NCBI GenBank assembly: GCA_951213105.1
Contig: OX578138.1
Coordinates: 63,339,040 to 63,403,039, forward strand
DNA from: Amaurobius ferox
Lineage: Eukaryota > Arthropoda > Arachnida > Araneae > Amaurobiidae
DNA length: 64,000 nucleotides
Reading direction: 5' to 3'
Made by a program: the position numbers and the translations under genes. Under the pieces are notes generated by a model. That model saw only the letters and a list, made by a program, of their open reading frames with translations. It had not been told where the DNA came from and searched no databases. How positions within the stretch are numbered: the first letter of the stretch is position 1; every line of letters starts with the position of its first letter. Positions 46,555 to 58,351 of this stretch are shown here, piece by piece.

Positions 46555-47142
46555 TATCGAATTTTCAACTACATCGTGTTACCCTTCACTTTATATGGTA
46601 TGAAAGAGTATTTCGATTGATGGCATTGTAACCTTGATGATTCTAAACATTGTAACCTTCCCCCCGGGAGAGTAATTTTTTCTCCATGGGGGGCTAATGA
46701 CGTCACGAGCAAATAATTTGTATCGCGTCTATTTTTCACAACAAAAATTGAAATTATTAAGTCTCGTGATCACTGATCCATAAAAAACACTCTTATGCAT
46801 GATTATGTCTAATTTTATCCTATGATGCCATTTTAAAAAAATATAAAATGTCGAATAAATTTTCGAAGTTTTCACTCGAATTTAAAAAAATTCTATCTAG
46901 TTCTGTAATTTTTTATAACAAAGCCGGATATAAAATTTCGTGAAACTCCATTAATATGTGTAGCTTCTGTGGTGTATACAAGAAAACGACTCCAGACACA
47001 CAGACAAACAGGCATCACTCCAAAAGCAGTCAAAACGTATTCAGAAGGTCTTAAAACATATATTGGCAACAAAATCTCGAATTACAATATTTTCGTTAAA
47101 ACAGTACTTTCTCTATGCTATATTACGTAGTATAAGAAAGTA
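46555..47142 (-). repeat. Interspersed family D, copy 3 (complete 5' hairpin)
   Basis: The minus strand starts TACTTTCTTATACTACGTAA with the partner arm AGAGAAAGTACTG, then TTCGAGATTTTGTTGCCAAT, CTTCTGAATACGTTTTGACT, a GTCTGTGTGTCTGGAGTCG tract, and GGAGTTTCACGAAATTTTAT. It ends in the GTGACGTCATTAGCCCCCCA block and GTGAAGGGTAACACGATGTA. This copy shows that the 5' terminus of D is a hairpin like that of family B. Confidence 0.8.
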
Positions 47143-47149
47143 AAAATGA

Positions 47150-47627
47150 ATAATTTGGAAACGATTGCGAACTTTTGACATAAATAGACAATGCGATCTC
47201 CTCTAACATAGTATGCGTATTAATAGACAATACGATCTTTCCCAATATATGTGTATTAATAGACAATTCGATCTCCCCTAATATATGTGTATTAACAGAC
47301 AATGAGATGTCCCCTAACATATGTGAATTAATAGACAATGAGATCTTCCCTAATATATGTGTATTAATAGACAATGAGATCTTCCCTAATATATGTGTAT
47401 TAATAGACAATGCGATAATGTATAATATATAATAATCTCTTTAATATATGTATATTAAAGATAATGCGATCTCCCCTAATATATAAGTATATTAATAGAC
47501 AATGCGATCCTCTAATATATGTCGAAAGCCCAGACCATCCGTCTCGTTCGAGGACTTAGAGAAACTATTTGGATGGCCGGCCTCTAATATATGTGTGTTA
47601 ATAAACAATGCGATCTCCACTAATATA
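47150..47627 (+). repeat. 36-bp minisatellite (left part)
   Basis: The unit TAATATATGTGTATTAATAG plus ACAATGAGATCTTCCC repeats about 12 times with point changes. Because 36 is a multiple of three, the minus strand gives a repetitive 12-residue frame (INTHILGKISL-type), which I consider fortuitous. The array continues at 49186-49265 after the Tc3-like insertion. Confidence 0.88.
47523..47580 (-). mobile_element. 58-bp mini-retroposon M3
   Basis: The plus strand begins CGAAAGCCCAGACC and ends GGCCGG. Perfect 14-bp duplications CCTCTAATATATGT flank it (47509-47522 and 47581-47594). The stem is CCATCC/GGATGG, so both sides changed relative to the CCGTCC/GGACGG of M1. The inner hairpin is GTTC-GA-GGAC. 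No SINE is adjacent, so the mini-element moves on its own. Confidence 0.88.
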
Positions 47628-49185
47628 CATTGCGCGAAAAAAGTATAAGGACAAGCGAAAATTCGCCAAATCTAGAAATTTTTTAGACGGAAATGTATGC
47701 AAATTTCTTAAGTAAAAATATTTATAAAATTTTCTTTTCCAGGTAAATTAGTTAAATTTTCCAAAATTAAATATGTATAAATTTATTTTATAAATTTTAA
47801 ACCCATATGATCTTAGAAAAAGTATAAGAACAACTATTTTTTCTTCTAAAATTACAGTAAAATTTGCATATTTGAAAGCAGAAAATGACCATTTCAAATA
47901 TAAAGACTGGGTTTCTAAGCAAAATTCACACTTGCCTCATTTCTTCGCGACTTTTGTACGATGCCTAAAGGAACTCGTCGGTCTGACCTTGAAAAAGAGA
48001 AAATTCTTGCATTTTAAAGAATGTGGATTGAGTGGGAATGAAATTTCGAAAAAAATTCAAAGATCTAAAACTGTAGTTTATAATTTTCTAAAAGAACCTA
48101 GAATGTATGGAATGAAAAAACGAACTGGAAGACCAGAAATTCTAACGCCTCGACAGAAAAGAATGGTTGTAAGAAGAGCTTGCAAGAAAAAGATACTGCA
48201 AATGAAGTTGGAAGAAATGTGGACTTACCATGTTTCACACGAACAGTTCAAAATGTTTTGAATAAACATCCGAATATTTGGTATGGAAAATTAATGTCAC
48301 GTCCTCCTCTTAAAAAGAAACATAAGGAAAGAAGACAGAATTTTCAAAAAAATACATTTCTCTCTCAATGAATTGATGTAATCTTCTCAGACGAAAAGAA
48401 GTTCAATCTTGATGGGCCAAATGGTGTTTGCTATTTTTTGGTATAATCTGCGGAAAACCAAAGAAGTTTTTTCCAAATGTCAATACGGTGGAAGCGCAGT
48501 AATGATTTTGAGCGCTTTTGCGGCAAACGGAACCACGCCTATAGCCTTTATCAATTACAAAATGAACTCTGACAAATATATTGATATGTTAGGCGAACAT
48601 TTGTTACCTGAGGTCCCACTAATTACTTTAGGAGACTATATTTTCCAACAGGATAACGCTTCTATACACGTTTCTAAGAGAGCAAAACCCTGGTTTGAAG
48701 CTAATTCAGTAAATTTACTTGATTGGCCGACGAGGAGTCCCGGTCTCAATCCAAAAGAAAATTTATGGGGCCTTCTAGCCCGAGAACTTTATAAAAATGG
48801 CACACAATATCAGTGTAAACAGGATCTTGTGTTAGCCATCAAACAAGTTTGGAATAACATTTCCATAGACACTTTAAAAGAACTTTCAGCATCGATGACC
48901 TCTCGGCTTATTCAAGTAATTGAAAAAAAGGTTGTTCTCTTGATTATTAAGAGAAATGTTAAGTAATTTAGAACATGTCCTTATACTTTTTCTATATTTT
49001 CCTTAGTGATAATCTTTATAAGATCAACTTTTGTAATGTTCATATTTGTTGTTTTATGTGTTGTAAATGTTATTATATAATTTCATATTAGAGGTCAGAA
49101 ATATCAAATATTCATTTTGATTAAGGGAAAATAATGTATATTTTCATTCAATTATATGTTGTCCTTATACTTTTTTCTCGCACTG
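47628..49185 (+). mobile_element. Tc3-like DNA transposon, decayed, with TA duplication
   Basis: 1558 bp. The termini CATTGCGCGAAAAAAGTATA (47628) and, at the right end, the complement of CAGTGCGAGAAAAAAGTATA (to 49185) form inverted repeats of about 28 bp, each bordered by TA (47626-47627, 49186-49187). It is inserted in the 36-bp minisatellite. The transposase frame inside is broken, so it cannot move by itself. Confidence 0.93.
47961..48965 (+). pseudogene. Tc3-like (DD34E) transposase pseudogene
   Basis: The start MPKGTRRSDLEKEKILAF at 47961 resembles Tc3-type transposases, which cut and paste at TA via an N-terminal helix-turn-helix region and a DDE domain. The helix-turn-helix region (GLSGNEISKKIQRSKTVVYN) follows after a one-base insertion in a T run at 48010-48016. 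A second frame change lies at about 48185-48200. A TGA (48369-48371), where Trp is expected, precedes IDVIFSDEKKFNLDGPNG. A third frame change lies in the T run near 48430. The catalytic residues are all present: Asp at 48390, Asp of FQQDNASIH at 48652, Glu of LNPKENLWG at 48757, with 34 residues between the last two. The SPDLNP motif reads SPGLNP. About 330 codons in total, normal for the family. Confidence 0.92.
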
Positions 49186-49265
49186 TATGTGTATTAATAA
49201 ACAATGCTATCTCAAATAATATATGTGTATTAATAGACAATATCTCCCCTAATATATGTGTATAA
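49186..49265 (+). repeat. 36-bp minisatellite (right remnant)
   Basis: It continues the unit interrupted by the Tc3-like element: TGTGTATTAATAAACAATGC and two more partial units. Confidence 0.85.
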
Positions 49266-49499
49266 CTCGTATACACATATCCACAAAGTGATTACATGCT
49301 GTTATTTAATTTTTTCTAATACCTCCTTGTCATACATTATTTCAATTTTAATTGTTTTACAATGAGTCTTGTATCGTATCCACTCATATTCGATTTTTCA
49401 GTTCGTATGTGATATGGCGCTATGTAACCACCCCAAACAAATTCATTCAATTATATTATTAGACAGTCGTTGATAAATCAGTATTTTTGTGCGTGTAAA

Positions 49500-50110
49500 G
49501 ACAATTTTGATGTGTAAATGCTTCAAGGAAAATGAACATTTTTGAACCGGAATTGGAAGAAAAACCGGAAGTTGAGATCCTCAGAGAACTTCACACACCC
49601 TTCCAGACTTTGAATGTAAATTTAAAATTTTGAAATGTCACATCCGATGTAAAAAGTTTACATCTCCAGAACAGAAAACAGAAATCCTGAGTGAGTGTTT
49701 TACCGCCTCTGAAATTTAATGCTAAATCCATATTAATAATAAACTAAGCTCTATCTATAGCCAATTCTGAGAAATATATGTTTCAAGGAAAAATTTTGAA
49801 CACGAAGGGAAAAAGGAAATGGAAGTTGAAATTCGTAGTGAATAGTCTACCTCCTTTAAAATTTGATGCTGAATCCACATCTCTTATCATGTAAGCTCGA
49901 TTTATATTAAATATTGAAAATTAAATATTTTAATGAAAATAAAAATATTCGTACCAGAAATGGAAGAAGAACTAGGAGTGGCAAAATCCTCAGCAAACCA
50001 CCTACTTCATCCGCTATCTGATACTGAATGTACGCCAGTCATCATGTCTTTAGGTCTACCTATAGTAAAACCTTCTACCTATAGTAAAACCTGGAAAAAA
50101 TAAGCGTAAA
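49500..50110 (+). repeat. Family E fragments, second block
   Basis: Recurring GAACCGGAATTGGAAGAAAA, a TGCTAAATCC type, ATAGCCAATTCTGAGAAATA and GTTTCAAGGAAAAATTTTGA match the repeat of 22.7-24.9 kb. A short direct repeat CTACCTATAGTAAAACCT lies at 50052-50090. Confidence 0.55.
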
Positions 50111-51019
50111 AAATTTTTTTTGTGAAAATTATGGTATTGAAACAATTTTTCCGCAATAGTATTGTAACATTTTTTCCTCCAATACGTCTTTGTTTACAGT
50201 TGCTGAAGATTTATAAATGAAGATTTTGGGTGTAGAGTTCTTGGAAATACCTTTAAGCGAGACTAGAGTTCTTGCAAGTTCTTTTAAGTACCTTGTTCTT
50301 GAGTTTGAGTTCTAGTAAATACCTCCATTCTTCATTTTTTTTTGGTTACTCTGGGCAACACTACCATACTAGATTCGGTAGTTTAGACATTTTTCAAAAT
50401 CAGAGTTTCTTAGTTGTCTCTTGTCGTTGAACTCTAGATTTGCTTTCATTGTACTGCTGAAGAAAATCCAAAAATTTTTGAAGCGATCGTCTGCATGCTA
50501 CATTTCCTTATATATTATTATACGTTGTTTTCTGATGATTTATAAATTGTACGCTAAGTTAAGTTCTGTATCAAGTTGGGTTACTTTATGGTCAAGTTTA
50601 AAATTGAAACTCGTCTAATAAATCTAAAAGGAATACCAAGAATTTTTGCAAAATAAAAATCATTTTGGGAATCCGTATATTATATTACAAAAACACAGTA
50701 CAAAATAACAGAATGATGAAAACATTTTACATGCTAATAGCAATCTTCTTGATCATGAAAACTAATTTTGATAAGCATTATTAGAATATTTTACTGTGAG
50801 TCATATTAGCATAACGTAATTAAAATAAATTAAAAGTTATTTAACTGTAAACGCAGTCCAACAAATCTGCGAATTCCAAGATAACTAAAAGAGAAAATTA
50901 TGCAAATATTAAGTGATTCCAGAAAGTGCATGTATTTTTTGCTTCAATTGCAACAAAACGTACTTATGTTTTAGAAGATTTAAAATTTGCTTATTATCCT
51001 TTTATCTGCTTCTCATAAT
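50111..51019. other. No supported gene
   Basis: AT-rich, with frames of 60-85 codons that lack motifs. A GAGTTCTTGnAA block recurs at 50235, 50270 and 50310. Confidence 0.3.
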
Positions 51020-51250
51020 ATCCAAAATCAAAATTGGATTATTTCCAGGAAATATTTTTCCACTCACTTCTTTTATTCGCTTTTACCACAAAATTTTGAA
51101 GTGGAAAATTGAGTTTAGTGAAAACACAAAAATTTTATGGGCGAGTTGGTGGAAGGAGGAGAGTGCATAATCATCTCTGAAAGGACTCACGGCGGAAGAG
51201 ATAAAAAGTCAGACACTGCGTTACTTACCCTACAGACAAAGCCGCATTTA
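51020..51250 (+). repeat. Interspersed repeat F, copy 1
   Basis: It matches 58700-58910 in the same orientation: CAAAATTGGATTATTTCCA, then CCACTCnCT, TGGAAAATTGAGTTTAG, GGnCGAGTT, and TGCATAATC. Class unknown; the short frames in it are not conserved between the copies. Confidence 0.65.
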
Positions 51251-51309
51251 TGCATACAATATTTATGTAAAGTTAGGAAGTACGTGGGGCTCTATAACCA
51301 TCAGTTATA

Positions 51310-52176
51310 CAGAGTGTCCCAAAAAGATTGAAACGCGCTTTAATTCTTTACCTGCTGGCGATAAATGGGCAATGTAGATTGCAAAAATATTGCAAGTAAG
51401 GTAGGAAATAAGACTATGTTAATGAAATAATCCTCCCATTAATTTTCAAAAAATTACACTTTTTAAATTTTTATACGCCCCCCCTTAGACAAGTTTGGTC
51501 AATCAGAAAATTTGTATTTTTAATGCAACAAGTTCATTTAAAAAAACCCGCATATCTGTATCTTTAAAATTGAGCGAGTTATATTTAATTGAAAATTGAA
51601 CATTGTGAATGGGGACCCAATATCAAATTAGAAATGTAAATTTGTGACATATCACAAAAAAGATAAAACTGGATGATAATACATAGGATACCCAACCGCG
51701 TAGTGAGTGCCACTGCTGTATATGATCTCTGTCTCTGTAATGCTTTATTTAGATGCATTTGTGATAAAACATTTTCACACATATTAACGTATTTTTGATC
51801 TAAATAATTTTTATCGTCAATTTGTTTATGATCCCTATTTTCAGTGATGAAACAGCCTTTCACATGGTAAGGAAAGGAGGCATAAGTCAGATTTTTTCTT
51901 TTATCATAATTTAGTTGATTTTAAAGATACAGATATGCGGGTTTTCTTAATGATCTTTGTGCATTAAAAATAAAAAAATTCTGATTGACTAAATTTGTCT
52001 AAGGGGGTCGTAAAAATATTTAAAAAGTGTAACTTTTTGAAAATTATTGGTAGAATTATTTCATTAACGTGGTCTTATTTCCTACCTAACTTTCGCCATT
52101 TTTGCAATTAACATTGCTCACTTATCTCCAACAGGTAAAGAATTAAAGCACGTTTCAATCTTTTTGGGACACCCTG
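51310..52176. mobile_element. Non-autonomous DNA element with about 290-bp inverted repeats
   Basis: Left end CAGAGTGTCCCAAAAAGATT; right end is the complement of CAGGGTGTCCCAAAAAGATT. TA borders it on both sides (51308-51309, 52177-52178). The arms continue to about 51600 and from about 51890, including GATACAGATATGCGGGTTTT on the right. The 290-bp centre carries a 92-codon minus frame (51585-51863) that I cannot assign to a transposase. TA duplication and CAGGGTG-type ends suggest the Tc1/mariner-IS630 superfamily. Confidence 0.82.
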
Positions 52177-53109
52177 TATTTTCCTTTATTTTACGGTTTG
52201 AATTACAAATTCCTTTGCTCTAACAAACGTTTCGGTTTGGTTTTCGTAAACGTTCGTATTGATTTCGGTTAAATAGACCAAACATGAACCTGCTAACCAA
52301 GTTTCTGCGATCCTGTTGGTAAGACAGGATAAAAGCTTTCGGAATCGGATTATGAAAGGAGAAGGGGAATCAATTGCTCACACTGTGACCAGGCCTAGGT
52401 TGAATGGAAATGCTGCAATAGAGTGTGAGAAGCTAGAGGCGTCTACATATCCTCCCGAGGATAGCACAGACTTGAGAGAGATAGTGGTGTCCGCCAAAAC
52501 GAAAGTCCGCATGAGTTGGACTTTGTAAGAAAATCTTTAAAATATTTTAAGTGGATAAGAGTGCTGGCTTCGCGTGTGTAACCAAGTCCGATATAAGTAT
52601 TTGAGTTTGGTCAGCCTCACGGGACAGTGCAATACCCTGTCATTTTATTGTACAGAAATATTTATTGACAGCCAGTAGCTGTATATGTTTATGAATTCAA
52701 TAAACATTTTCAATAGGAAATCCTTGTCTCTGTGTGTTCTTCTTGGCGGTTAGAGCGTTGAGGTTTCTTTCACGATTGAATTTAAATTGTGTCATTTTAG
52801 CATTAGATTTCATAAGTCCGATCAGGGCTTACGAAATCTTGACGCAATCTTGACAAAAATTATCTAATATAAAGGACTAACTTTATAAGTGTTTCATACA
52901 AAAGAGTGTTTCATACATGGCTTGGTGGAAAAACGAAGCAAAATAATTAACAAATAAACATTTAGAGATATCTCTTCGTGCCTCTTCAGTGTATAAAACA
53001 GTAAATAATGTAGATAGTAATAAACGTTAAGACATGTAGACACGTGTAGTAACTTGTAGACAGTAATAAAACAGTAAGTTATGTAGGATAATTTATAGAA
53101 TACCGAGAT
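52177..53109. other. Unassigned region with LTR- or 3'-UTR-like end
   Basis: A 70-codon plus frame (52316-52528) has normal amino acid mixture but no recognised motif. AATAAA at about 52699 is followed by a GT-rich stretch (CTTGTCTCTGTGTGTTCTTC) and CTTGGCGGTTAGAGCGTTGA, which could be the R/U5 end and primer-binding region of an LTR or a 3' end of a gene. I cannot decide. Confidence 0.25.
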
Positions 53110-53720
53110 ATAGTCACCTATTTAAGAGTGCTCAAAGTTTAACATACATGGTTCTACCAACTTGGACATTTCGAGCATGTACGTTAATGAGGTTATAGAG
53201 AACCTCACTGCCCCAACCTGAGATCAAACCACGAAACTTCGTACTGTCCGGCCGACCAACCGTGGATCTCTACCGTTGATCATCTAGGGCGATATTGCAA
53301 GCTCTTATCGCCGAAGTGGAATTTACATTCTCATCCCTCTAATGTCAGATTAGTGTGCCACTTGACAATCTGGCTGAGCACCTCCTGCTATTTTCACCTC
53401 AGGTTAGTCTCCTGGTGTTATTTTTATCTTCAAGGTTAACTTCCTACGTAATTATTGACCTGCGGATTTGAAATTGACTCTCAATTATGTATACCAGAGT
53501 TCTCTGAATCCGCGCTGGTCGTACAGGGATCACTTTCAGACCACCGACATCATTACACTAACCGGCAGGGTTGATTTATTCGGGACCATCGTAAAGAACC
53601 TTGCTACCCCAACCGGAAATCGGACTGCGAATCTTCGTACCGGCTAGCCGATGCTTTATTGTTGAGCTACTAGAACGGAATTGCAAGCTCTTATTGTAGC
53701 AGTGGACTCTGCAAGATCTT
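53110..53720 (-). mobile_element. Second SINE-like family with tRNA-type promoter boxes, two modules
   Basis: On the minus strand GATCAACGGTAGAGATCCAC and GGTTTGATCTCAGGTTGGGG (53210-53300) resemble A and B boxes. A similar but more decayed pair lies at 53590-53680 (TAGCTCAACAATAAAGCATC and the complement of CCGGAAATCGGACTGCGAAT). Both are followed by GCAnnGAGGTTCTCT-like sequence. No target duplication identified. Confidence 0.4.
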
Positions 53721-54656
53721 AATTTCCAATTTGTACATTTGCGGTGTTCGTCTTTAGGGATGAGGCTATCACATAATCTTCTGCACGATTACTAAATCTT
53801 AAATTCCCTTCGGTTTGCAAAAACTGGAGCGAATCAGCAAATTAACTTTTATTGAATAATCATATTAATGAAGCATTAACATTTTTTTTTACATTTTTAA
53901 AATTATCAATACTCGGAAGATTTAACTTTTTAGAAGCTATTGCAGGGAGTGGAAAAACACTGAAACCCTTCTTTATTCTATGAAGCTCTTTCCTAGGGCT
54001 TTTTTCAGTAACTGATCAATGAAACCTGGGTCTCTAAAAACTACGTAAAAATACCATTTTTCCGACAGTTCCCTCAACTCATGACCAATTTCAAATTTTC
54101 TTGGAAAAATCTACTTATCAATTGCAAATTACAGATCAAATTTTGATCAAATAATGATTGGTCGTTCTAAAGTGATGTTTTTGCAAACTTTTTTGACATT
54201 GAAATCACTCTAAATCACTCTGAAAGGTAGCTACGCCCAACAACTTAGGAACAACATGAGGATTATAGGATTATTAACTATCCTTAAACAAAAACTACCA
54301 AAAAAAACAGATGAATGGAAACAGGGGAGATTTTATTTATGCCTCACTCCTCTGCAGTTACCCGAATTCCGCAAAGGCCTTTGATTTCCTAATTCAAATA
54401 AACATTGTTCGATTTAGAAATTTTTAACATCATCTGGACACTGACCACAAGTTAGAAATAAATTTTCATCAGAAACAAGTATGCCGTTCTAATGAGATGC
54501 TATGATAGATATTTTGACATTGAAGTCAGACATGGATGTGAGCTACACAGCAATAAAGTTTATGGCTAAAGTATGGTCTTTTGAAATTTCAGCTGAAGTT
54601 TTATGACAGATATTTTGTTATTAGAGCCTCATTCATAGCATAGCATAGCTTATATA
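53721..54656. other. No supported feature
   Basis: Low-copy AT-rich DNA. An ATTAGAGCCTC block at 54620 recurs at 55504, so it brackets the next element, perhaps by chance. Confidence 0.3.
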
Positions 54657-55493
54657 CAGGGTGAATTGCACCAAATCTTCTAAACGAAAGGGTGTGATAG
54701 AAGAACCCATGTGAAGTATAAAACACCATAGCAACCCTGTCCTTTTTGTAACCGTATCCGAGTTATAGTGGATAGAAGAAAAGTGCGTCAAGTCTGAAAA
54801 AAACCAAATTTGTAAGGTTTCTGAAAAGTCTACACGCAAAATAAGCTCATAATTGGAAAGTGCAGAAAAAATCTTATAAGATGACAACATTTTCATCAGT
54901 ATATCTGGATTTAACGGCAAGCTACAAGATCTGAAACTTTGGGAAAGTGCAAAATCAAAATGCTGCCAAACTCTGTAACCGGCTGTATCGCAAAAACCAT
55001 TCTAGCTATAATCGGTCAAATTTACCAAAAACTTTTCTATTCCACCAGCTTTTGAATGAGTCTACAATAAACGATATCGGTGTTTTAGTTCAGGAGAAAT
55101 TTAGCTTTTTGTTTGCAATACGTCACGGAAATCGGCGTTCATTGAAGCAAACATTTGGCGAACTTGTAGCAAACGAAACGATTGTGCATAAATGGAACGT
55201 AGGGAAATTGAAACGAGTGTCGATTCTGGCACCTCGCGAATGTTAAATCCAGAAATCCCGATGGAAATGATGTCATCTTATAGGATGTTTTCTGCTCTTT
55301 CCAATTATGTGCTTATTTTCCGTTTAGACCTATCAGAAACCTCACAAATTTGGTTTCTTCAGACTTGATGTACTTTCCTTCTATCCACCATAAATAGGAA
55401 ACGGTTAGGACAGGGTTGCTATGGTGTTTTATACTGCACATGGTCTCTTCTATCACCCCATTTCGTTTGGCAGATAAGGTGCAATTCACCCTG
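54657..55493. mobile_element. Non-autonomous DNA element with about 250-bp inverted repeats
   Basis: The left end CAGGGTGAATTGCACC and the right end GGTGCAATTCACCCTG are exact complements, bordered by TATA on both sides. The arms extend inward with about 80 percent match (for example CATAGCAACCCTGTCC against GGACAGGGTTGCTATG). The centre holds a 99-codon plus frame (54947-55246) rich in basic residues but without a recognised domain. It is likely a deletion derivative of a TA-targeting transposon. Confidence 0.82.
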
Positions 55494-57547
55494 TATATAG
55501 CATAGATTAGAGCCTCTTGGACTGTAAATCCAATCTTGCCTACTGACATTTTAAAAACTTTTTTCACTGCAATACATGGTACAGGGAAACTGTCGTAAGC
55601 TCTAAAACTATCCAACGAAATTCCATAGCTGTCTTTAAACTTAGTAACAAAGTTCAGTTTTCATCACATAAAGCTACCAATGGTGGCATGCATCTTAAGG
55701 AGTGTTTACCACATTCAATGTGAATACCGGTTTGGTTATGTTAGTCATACCCAAAGAGCTCTAAAATTCCCATTACGAAGTACATAAATCATGTTTCTAT
55801 ACAAGAAATATCCAAATCATCTGTTTCGAAACATTCTTGAAACTGTAATCATGTTTTTATATTTCCTGGTGCTAAGATCAAGTAGTCTTATTCACAAGTA
55901 CTTTTACAATACATATTTATATATATATTTTTATAGATAATTAATAATAATTAATAATTCCACTGATGCTGCCATTTAGCTACTGAAACTTGTTGTTTCC
56001 TTATGTATTTTATCATAGAGCACTTCAGTTCGTCATTTTAATCACTGAAAAGTACTTTAAATCATTTTACAGTTATTATACCGTATAGGATTTTTCTTCC
56101 GTTTAATTTTCACATATTTGTTTGACCTCGATTTCCTTCCTGGGGTTCACGTAATGCAACTATTTATTGACAGACACATTCTGGCTTTTTCTGATGCGAT
56201 TACTCTGCCTCTCCATCCATTTGCCCTTGTCTGGTTTAGTACAATATCCCCTGCATACAGTGTTTGTTGTGCACGACTTTATTATTTTGAGTTGTCTTCT
56301 TTTTTAATGCATTTCAAATTCTGACTTCTTCTGATGTTGTGCTTTTTTTATCTCTTTTCTACCTGATGTAAGTGTATGTCAATTATCCAGTGTTTTGTGA
56401 ATTAAAAAATACATATAAAAGCTGTTTTTGCTTTTAAAACAGGCCGATGCTTTTAATGAATTTTTATACTGTTATTAACGATGTAATAATTAATGCTTAT
56501 TAATTAATTAATAATAATTTAATATGCATCAGATTAATTTAATGCATATTAAATTAAACAGCAGTTTCAGCGAATTTTCACATGTTTGAAAACGCTTAAC
56601 GTTTTTTTCAAACTTATTAATAACTAGCAGTATACCCGTTCTTAGTTCGGATTATATACTATAAAAAAAACTTAAAATTTACAATTATGCCCAAATTTCT
56701 ATAGTATTCTAAATAATATTGGTATTCAAAACACTCTATTAAAATATTTAATTTAGTTCTCCTAAAATGCAGTTCAAATTCTCTATTCTCGTTATACAAA
56801 ATTACAAAATTATCTTCACAGGCAGATTTAAAGAATACAACAACCTGATCCCATTTATAAATAAATTTCTAAAAAATATGAAATTGGATTAACATATATG
56901 AAAATGAAAGCGCTATGAAATTGGATCAATATATGCCAAAATGTGAGCGTTAAAATATTAGAAGTACCATTTTTATTCTGTTTCAACAATTGGCTAAACT
57001 CGGTATATGAGTTTGAAAAATATTTTCCAAAATAGAACGTATGACTTAAGAAATTGAAAATATCAATAATCTCCTTTAAATCAGAAAATACTTAATAAAA
57101 ATCTTCTGATGTATGAATTCATTAGGTTTAATTCCGTTTCACAGCGCCGTCAAGTACATCTCAAGGGCATCTTTTTACACAGCTTGCAATATCAAAGCAG
57201 AAAATACAGTTTCAATTGTAAGAAAGCCGGTCGTTTTAAAGGCTGCAAGACGTGTCGTTCTCATGCGCCTTGCATGAGCCCTGTAGCACCATTGGCGCTG
57301 ACAGTTTGATAATTTGCATGACTCTTAAACCGACATTTGCATGCCGAATTTCGCGGCGGTAGCTCAATTTTTTTTTTTTTTATGGGTGCATATATTTTTT
57401 TGCTACATGTATGTGTGGCACGAGTAATAAAATTTTTGTTTAATTTATAAGTTTAAATTATATTAATATTAATTGTTTATCTTTAATTTTAGTGATTATA
57501 AGTGCGTTGTGTTTAAGCAATAACCCTCCAATTATTTTTAACTTAAG
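55494..57547. other. No supported gene over about 2 kb
   Basis: AT-rich with scattered 60-70-codon frames on both strands. ACTAGCAGTATACCCGTTCT at 56626 resembles the start of a repeat type common in arthropods, but the extent is unclear. A 14-base T run lies at 57368. Confidence 0.3.
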
Positions 57548-58351
57548 TGTGAGTCCTGTAAAGGAATTCATTAATCATTATTAAAAGATTAGACTATTTA
57601 AACTTAACAATAACATTTATTAATTTACATAACTACTTATTAACTTCCAATACATTATATTACTCTTAAAATAGACTGGGATGGAGACATGTGAGACTAC
57701 TTGAACCAATATCTAAATATTCATTAACCGTTGGATTGTTGATGACACATACCTTGAGTTTTGGGCCTTGTTGGGAACCGTGGTCGAATTCGTCTGTAGT
57801 TGTTCTCTCCATGTCATGATGATACTCTCATTACTTGAAATCTGCTAATCTTACGATGATACTTGTCGTCATCTTACTTGTTCATGTTGCTAAGTCAGAA
57901 TGCTAATGCCTCTAAGTCATGATTTCTCTAATACTCAAATCTTTCTATAACTGCTTCTAAGTCATCTTACTTGTTCATGTTCTACTACTATCTATTACAA
58001 AATACTCATACTAATACTGCCGATAATACTAATACTAATAATCTTAATACTATAAACTATACTGCCGATTCTCGGATCCAAACTTGAGGTTCACTCGGTG
58101 GGGGGGGGGGTAACTCCGCCTTACTTCTTCCATGGCACTGATTGGCCACCCCTCACCCAATGGCACGACTGTACTTTCAGTCCGGCCCAACTCTTATATG
58201 GCCTCCTAAATTTACTGTCCTTTGACCTAAAAGTTCAAGTTCTCATAAAATTCGGCGCCAGCCAGACTAATGCTTTGTTTGTCTTTAAGGACACCATAAA
58301 TCTACACATAAACTTGTCTTACTACATGTGAGAACATATTCTGGTCTCACA
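57548..58351 (-). mobile_element. Solo LTR, about 804 bp
   Basis: The minus strand starts TGTGAGACCAGAATATGTTC and ends TTTACAGGACTCACA, giving the TG...CA ends of an LTR with TGTGAG/CTCACA inverted termini. It matches 28836-29590. Flanking 5-bp sequences (TTAAG and GTATG) are not duplicates, so the insertion site has changed or the LTR belongs to a rearranged element. The plus frame at 58098-58331 lies inside and is not coding. A run of G occurs at 58101-58110. Confidence 0.6.

Noticed and set aside
47123..47410. 95-codon minus frame with 12-residue repeats (INTHILGKISL type)
   Set aside because: A 36-bp minisatellite is a multiple of three, so a repetitive frame is expected by chance; the Tc3-like insertion and diverged units break it.
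54620..55514. ATTAGAGCCTC at both sides of the 54657-55493 element as its target duplication
   Set aside because: It lies 20-30 bases outside the inverted-repeat tips, which are bordered by TATA; probably chance or an older event.
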